From the NCBI GenBank assembly GCA_944371545.1, contig CALVXT010000044.1, forward strand, positions 1 to 9,297: a stretch of DNA of 9,297 nucleotides, read 5' to 3'. The DNA is from an uncultured Bacilli bacterium. GTDB lineage: Bacteria; Bacillota_I; Bacilli_A; RF39; UBA660. Positions within the stretch are counted from its first letter, which is position 1, and the number at the start of each line of letters is the position of its first letter. Positions 5,759 to 9,297 of this stretch are shown in pieces. The translations under genes and the position numbers were made by a program. The notes beneath the pieces are model-generated. The model did no database searches. It was not told the origin of the DNA and saw only the letters and a program-made list of their open reading frames with translations.

Positions 5759-6523
5759 TTGACAGGAACATTTGCAAAAAGAGCAGGAGCTTATTTATTA
5801 GATATGATAATAGTTTCATTAATTGTTATGCTACTTTCTTATATTCCATTTTTAAATCCAAATCATGAAGCATACACGGAAAAGTATAATGAATTAGTGA
5901 ACGTATATGAACAATTTCAAAACAATGAAATATCTGAAGAAGAATATAATGAAGCAGCAATTCCAATATCTTACGAATTATATCGTTTAAATATTCCTTC
6001 TACAATCATTGATCTTGTTTGTGTAATTATTTATTTTGGCGTGTTACCATTCTTTTGTGCTGGCCAGACAATTGGTAAAAAATTGTTTCAAATTCGCATA
6101 GTAAGTGCGAATGACAAACCGCTTACTTTAGGAAACTTTTTACTTCGAAGTGTTATTCTAAATAATGTTTTAATTTCTATTGGATTAATAGCTGTTATCC
6201 TATTTATGGATGCAGGAAATTATTACACGGTATATCAAAACTTAAATATGGTTGGATACATCATAATGTATATTATTCTATTTATGGTTTTAGTTCGTCA
6301 AGATAATCGTGGACTTCATGATTTTATTGCGAATACTAAAGTAGTATTTACAAATGAAGAAATAGAGAACCGTTTAGAAAAAATTGAAGAAGAGCAAAAG
6401 GTTTTAGAAAGTGAGCTAGAAAAAACTTCAAAGAAAAAAGAAAAAGTAGTTAAGGCTAAGACAACAGAAACAAAAAAGAAAACACAAAAAACAACTGAAA
6501 AGAAAAATAAAAAAGAAACTTAA
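5759..6523 (+). CDS. RDD family membrane protein with lysine-rich tail, TTG start
   Basis: The 254-residue product is an integral membrane protein of the RDD family, whose role is unknown in most members (some are linked to ion transport). The N-terminal RDD motif region is FAKRAGAYLLDMI (5-17). Likely membrane segments are about 12-31, 80-100, 129-150 and 164-180. The family's GQTIGKKLFQIRIV (102-115) and the closing RGLHDFIANTKVV (184-196) are present. A long acidic loop (32-78) separates the first two helices. After the domain comes a predicted coiled coil (about 199-225) and a Lys/Thr/Glu-rich, probably disordered cytoplasmic tail (224-254). The start is TTG at 5759 by its Shine-Dalgarno site and promoter position. 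It is monocistronic and convergent with the M18 gene, the two stop codons overlapping in TTAA (6520-6523). Specific function cannot be assigned. Confidence 0.88.
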   Translation: MTGTFAKRAGAYLLDMIIVSLIVMLLSYIPFLNPNHEAYTEKYNELVNVYEQFQNNEISEEEYNEAAIPISYELYRLNIPSTIIDLVCVIIYFGVLPFFCAGQTIGKKLFQIRIVSANDKPLTLGNFLLRSVILNNVLISIGLIAVILFMDAGNYYTVYQNLNMVGYIIMYIILFMVLVRQDNRGLHDFIANTKVVFTNEEIENRLEKIEEEQKVLESELEKTSKKKEKVVKAKTTETKKKTQKTTEKKNKKET

Positions 6524-6547
6524 TATAACTGAAAAGTTTCTTTTTTT
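6509..6547. terminator. Bidirectional terminator shared by convergent genes
   Basis: A 13-bp perfect stem pairs 6509-6521 (A-run plus GAAACTT) with 6534-6546 (AAGTTTC plus T-run) around a 12-nt loop. The T run serves the plus-strand RDD gene, and the complement of the A run serves the minus-strand M18 gene. Both arms are inside coding sequence, the left in the RDD gene and the right in the aminopeptidase gene. Confidence 0.85.
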
Positions 6548-7809
6548 CGTATAATCTCTGAATTATAAAATTCCAGCATTATTTTATAAAGAGAAAAAAC
6601 ATCTTCTGTAGCGCATAATTCTTTGGAAGAGTGCATCGCAAGTTGAACAACTCCAACATCAATTGAAGATACACTTACATGTCGCAAACTAAGCCCACTT
6701 AAAGTAGAACCACCTACTAAATCATTTTTAGCTGTAACATCCTGAAAAGCAATTTTTTTCTTTTTACATAAATCTTTAAGCAAACTAGAAAAAATCGCGT
6801 CAGTAGTCGAATTAATCTCTTTAACTATAGCAAAACCTTTACCTAAAAGTCCTTTCGAAGTAACATCAGCATATTCATTATGATTTGGGTGAATTGCATG
6901 AGTATTATCTGAACTGATAATCCATGAATTTGCTAAAGTTTCAGAAATATCAATTTGCAAACTAGCTGCAATTCTTTTTAAAGTATCTAAAAGAAAATTG
7001 CTATCTGCACCTTCCTTTGTTAAACTGCCAATTTCCTCATTATTAAAGGAACAAAAAATGGAAATTGTCGATGGTTTACTTTCTAAAAAACTTTCCAAAG
7101 AAGCATAGACACTTGTTAAATTATCAATTCGTGGAGAAAGCAAAAATTCTTCGTTTTTCCCAAAAACAATTGGTAGAGAATTATCATATAAAAAAAGTTC
7201 ATAATCTCCAATTTTCTCTTCTTTAGTAATTTTAATATATTTTCTTAAAAATGCATCCCAATCATTTTGATCTTCACTTAAAAAGAAAATAGGCTGTAAA
7301 TCTGTTTGCATATTTAAATCTAAATTTGAATTTGCTTTATCATTTTGATGAACAGCAACACTTGGGATAACCGCGACTGTGTCCTTGAAATCCACGATTT
7401 TTACTTGCCAAGTATCTTTCTTTTTGAATAAAATTCTTCCGGCTAAAGAAAGAGGCTTATCAATCCAACCATAATTTAATAAACCACCATAAGGCATAAC
7501 ATTATATTGCAAATAATTTTCTTTTAAGAATACGCCGTTAGGTTTTAAAAGAAGGGCAGGCGTATCCAGATGAGTCGTGATAATATGAAAAGATTCGGAA
7601 AAGTTTTCAGGAATTTTAACTGCAATAAGACTGCTATCATTGCGAGTCACAAAAAAAGTATTTGGGAGTTTTTTCCAATTTTTATATTCGCTCATTTCTT
7701 CAAAATTATACTCTTGTAATCTTTTTTTTATTGAATCAACACAAGTAAAAGCACAAGTGCCTTCTTGGATAAAAGTTTGCAAATTTTCTATAAAAATTTC
7801 TTTTTTCAT
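6520..7809 (-). CDS. M18 family aminopeptidase (aspartyl aminopeptidase-like)
   Basis: M18 enzymes are cytosolic, two-metal (usually zinc) aminopeptidases that form large tetrahedral assemblies and remove N-terminal residues, often acidic ones. The 429-residue length fits bacterial members. Metal and catalytic residues are visible in order: His80 in TTHLDTP with Asp82 nearby, Asp230 in PRIDN (bridging metal ligand), Glu258-Glu259 in NNEEIGS (general base and ligand), Asp301 in SSDNTHAIHPN, and His393 in AMHSSKE. The VGGSTLSGL stretch (365-373) and VSSIDVGVVQLAMHS (380-394) are typical of the family. It is the only minus-strand gene. A TATAAC -10-like sequence occurs on the minus strand at 7848-7853, without a clear -35, and the Shine-Dalgarno is weak. 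Substrate preference for aspartate or glutamate cannot be read from sequence alone. Confidence 0.93.
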   Translation of the reverse strand: MKKEIFIENLQTFIQEGTCAFTCVDSIKKRLQEYNFEEMSEYKNWKKLPNTFFVTRNDSSLIAVKIPENFSESFHIITTHLDTPALLLKPNGVFLKENYLQYNVMPYGGLLNYGWIDKPLSLAGRILFKKKDTWQVKIVDFKDTVAVIPSVAVHQNDKANSNLDLNMQTDLQPIFFLSEDQNDWDAFLRKYIKITKEEKIGDYELFLYDNSLPIVFGKNEEFLLSPRIDNLTSVYASLESFLESKPSTISIFCSFNNEEIGSLTKEGADSNFLLDTLKRIAASLQIDISETLANSWIISSDNTHAIHPNHNEYADVTSKGLLGKGFAIVKEINSTTDAIFSSLLKDLCKKKKIAFQDVTAKNDLVGGSTLSGLSLRHVSVSSIDVGVVQLAMHSSKELCATEDVFSLYKIMLEFYNSEIIRKKETFQLY

Positions 7810-7854
7810 AATTTCATCACACAGTTAGTCTGGCATAAATCCGTTTAGTTATAC

Positions 7855-7883
7855 TTGATTTTTTGAAAAAAATGGTGTAAAAT
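7855..7883 (+). promoter_or_regulatory. Sigma-A-type promoter of pyk
   Basis: TTGATT (7855-7860), a 17-bp spacer and TAAAAT (7878-7883) make a good sigma-A promoter, with a start expected near 7890. GAGGTG at 7904-7909 then lies before the pyk ATG. The divergent aminopeptidase promoter must lie in the same 106-bp gap. Confidence 0.75.
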
Positions 7884-7915
7884 CGTTCATGTTCGTTTAA
7901 AAAGAGGTGTAGTTT

Positions 7916-9297
7916 ATGAAAAAAACAAAAATTGTATGTAGTATTGGTCCTGCAAGTAATGAAGCAGACATAATGGAACAAATGGTTTTAAAAGGAATGA
8001 ATATAGCGAGAATCAATTTCTCACATGCTACTTTGGAAGAAAGACAAAAAGCTTGTGACTCTGTCAGAGAAGTAAGAAAAAGAACAGGAATGAATGTAGC
8101 TATTTTATGGGATACAAAAGGTCCAGAATTTCGTACTGGCGTAATGCAAAATGATGGAATTGATTTAGTAAATGGAAATACAATTCGTTTAGTAAAAGAT
8201 TCTGTTGAAGGAACAGAAGAAAGATTCAGTGTCAATCATCCAGAAGCTTTGGATTCTTTAAAAATCGGAGATGTAATCCTACTTGAAAATGCTAAAATGC
8301 GTTTAGAAGTAATTAGAAAAGAAAATGATGGTGTTACTTGTAAAATCGTTGCGGGTGGTCATCTAGGAAATCGTAAAAGCATGAGTGTTCCAGGAGTAAA
8401 ATTAGATATACCGTATGTAAGTGATGTTGATCGCGAAGATATTAAATATGCGTGTGAACATGGTGGCGAATTTTTAGCATTATCTTTTGTAAGTACAAAA
8501 GAAGATGTTTTAGAAGTTAAAGAAATATTAAAAGAACACAACCGTGAAGATTTACAAATTATTTGTAAAATTGAAAGCGCTTTAGGTATTCAAAACTTAG
8601 AAGAAATTTTAAGTGTTAGTGATGGTATTATGGTAGCGCGTGGAGACTTAGGAACAGAAATTCCAAGTGAAGTTGTTCCAATCGAACAAAAGAAAATGAT
8701 TAAAACTTGCCGTCGTTTAAATAAAATTTGTATTGTTGCAACTGAAATGCTTGAAACTATGATGCAAAACACAAGACCAAAAAGAGCTGAAACAAGCGAT
8801 ATAGCAAATGCTGTTTTAGATGGTACTGATGCAGTAATGCTATCTGGAGAAACTACTGTTGGAGCTCATCCAATTGAAACAGTAGAAGCTATGGCAAAAA
8901 TTTGTGAAGTAACTGAAAAATATGCAGAATTTAATTATGTTGAACAAGTTCGCAAAGTAAGCAATGCTCGTGATGCAATAGCTGTTGCTGTAGTAGATAC
9001 TGCAAATCGATTAAATGCTAAGTTAATTACAACTGCAACTGTTCATGGAAGAACTGCAAGATTAATTAGTAACTATCGTCCAGTATCTCCAATCCTAGCT
9101 TTAACTCCAGATGAAAAAGATGGTAGAAGACTAATGCTTAACTATGGAATTTATCCAATAGCTATGCCTCTTATGAATTCTACAGATGCTGTATTAAATG
9201 AAAGTGTAAAAAAAGCTAAAGAATTTACAAAATTAGAATCTAAAGATATTATTGTTATTACAGGCGGTTTTCCAAATACAGATGAAAATAGAACAAC
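7916..9297 (+). CDS. pyk: Pyruvate kinase, 3' end beyond the window
   Basis: Pyruvate kinase transfers phosphate from phosphoenolpyruvate to ADP, the last ATP-yielding step of glycolysis. 460 complete codons are visible with no stop. Family proteins are about 470-480 residues, so only a short C-terminal stretch is missing unless an extra C-terminal domain follows. Seen: KTKIVCSIGPAS start, NFSH (34-37), DTKGPEFRTG (66-75, with Glu71 at the position linked to K+-dependent activity), B domain about 75-165, catalytic KIE (Lys218, Glu220) and metal ligand ARGDLG (Asp244), then DIANAVLDGTDAVMLSGET (295-313). The allosteric C domain begins near 345. Odd residues: ATEML (Glu277) where ATQML is usual, and PKRAE (Lys289) where PTRAE is nearly universal. 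The opening codons follow GAGGTG at good spacing. Transcription is by its own promoter. Confidence 0.96.
   Translation, partial: MKKTKIVCSIGPASNEADIMEQMVLKGMNIARINFSHATLEERQKACDSVREVRKRTGMNVAILWDTKGPEFRTGVMQNDGIDLVNGNTIRLVKDSVEGTEERFSVNHPEALDSLKIGDVILLENAKMRLEVIRKENDGVTCKIVAGGHLGNRKSMSVPGVKLDIPYVSDVDREDIKYACEHGGEFLALSFVSTKEDVLEVKEILKEHNREDLQIICKIESALGIQNLEEILSVSDGIMVARGDLGTEIPSEVVPIEQKKMIKTCRRLNKICIVATEMLETMMQNTRPKRAETSDIANAVLDGTDAVMLSGETTVGAHPIETVEAMAKICEVTEKYAEFNYVEQVRKVSNARDAIAVAVVDTANRLNAKLITTATVHGRTARLISNYRPVSPILALTPDEKDGRRLMLNYGIYPIAMPLMNSTDAVLNESVKKAKEFTKLESKDIIVITGGFPNTDENRT

Noticed and set aside
5735..6523. RDD gene starting at TTG 5735
   Set aside because: It lies at the predicted transcription start and has the Shine-Dalgarno downstream of it; TTG at 5759 is correctly spaced.
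7897..8235. Minus-strand open frame of 112 codons opposite pyk
   Set aside because: It is antisense to highly conserved pyruvate kinase sequence, with no ribosome-binding site or recognisable product. The other antisense frames opposite infC, rplT, nrdD and trxB were rejected for the same reason.
1..9297. UGA reassigned to tryptophan (Mycoplasma code)
   Set aside because: nrdG and nrdD end in TGA at the expected family lengths, no in-frame TGA occurs inside genes, and tryptophan is TGG throughout.
1..9297. Mobile elements, CRISPR arrays, tRNA or rRNA genes, phage genes
   Set aside because: No transposase, direct-repeat array, cloverleaf or integration-site pattern was found; the gaps are short and explained by promoters and terminators.

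Overview
The window is AT-rich chromosomal DNA from a low-GC Bacillota-type bacterium. The evidence is the infC-rpmI-rplT operon behind an L20-type attenuator leader, strong AGGAGG-like ribosome-binding sites, TATAAT promoters with many TGn extensions, and short hairpin-plus-T terminators after almost every transcription unit. TGA is used as a stop (nrdG, nrdD) and tryptophan is always TGG, so the code is the standard bacterial one and not the Mycoplasma code. Lysine-rich proteins, a class III (oxygen-sensitive) ribonucleotide reductase and pyruvate kinase suggest a fermentative anaerobe. An uncultured gut Bacilli lineage near the Mollicutes is my guess, not a demonstrated assignment.

Layout: (1) 1-1503 is the translation operon, made of an attenuating leader, infC with a probable AUA start, rpmI, rplT with an unusual C-terminal SAP/Rho_N-like extension, and a terminator. 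(2) 1525-2322 is nrdG, the radical-SAM activase of anaerobic ribonucleotide reductase, with its own promoter and terminator. (3) 2383-5711 is a two-gene operon of nrdD fused to a C-terminal glutaredoxin-like domain, overlapping trxB by ATGA. (4) 5721-6547 is an RDD-family membrane protein with a TTG start and a lysine-rich tail. (5) 6520-7809, minus strand, is an M18 aminopeptidase whose stop codon overlaps that of the RDD gene inside a shared bidirectional terminator. (6) 7855-9297 is the promoter and nearly all of pyruvate kinase, cut by the window edge.

Functional links: NrdG installs the glycyl radical on NrdD. The fused redoxin domain and the adjoining thioredoxin reductase suggest a thiol electron chain (NADPH to TrxB to Grx domain to NrdD) instead of, or beside, formate. 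The rest is housekeeping, and I see no mobile element, CRISPR array, tRNA or rRNA gene. The points most worth following are the NrdD-redoxin-TrxB module, the L20 extension, the AUA start of infC together with the leader pseudoknot, and atypical active-site residues in pyruvate kinase.
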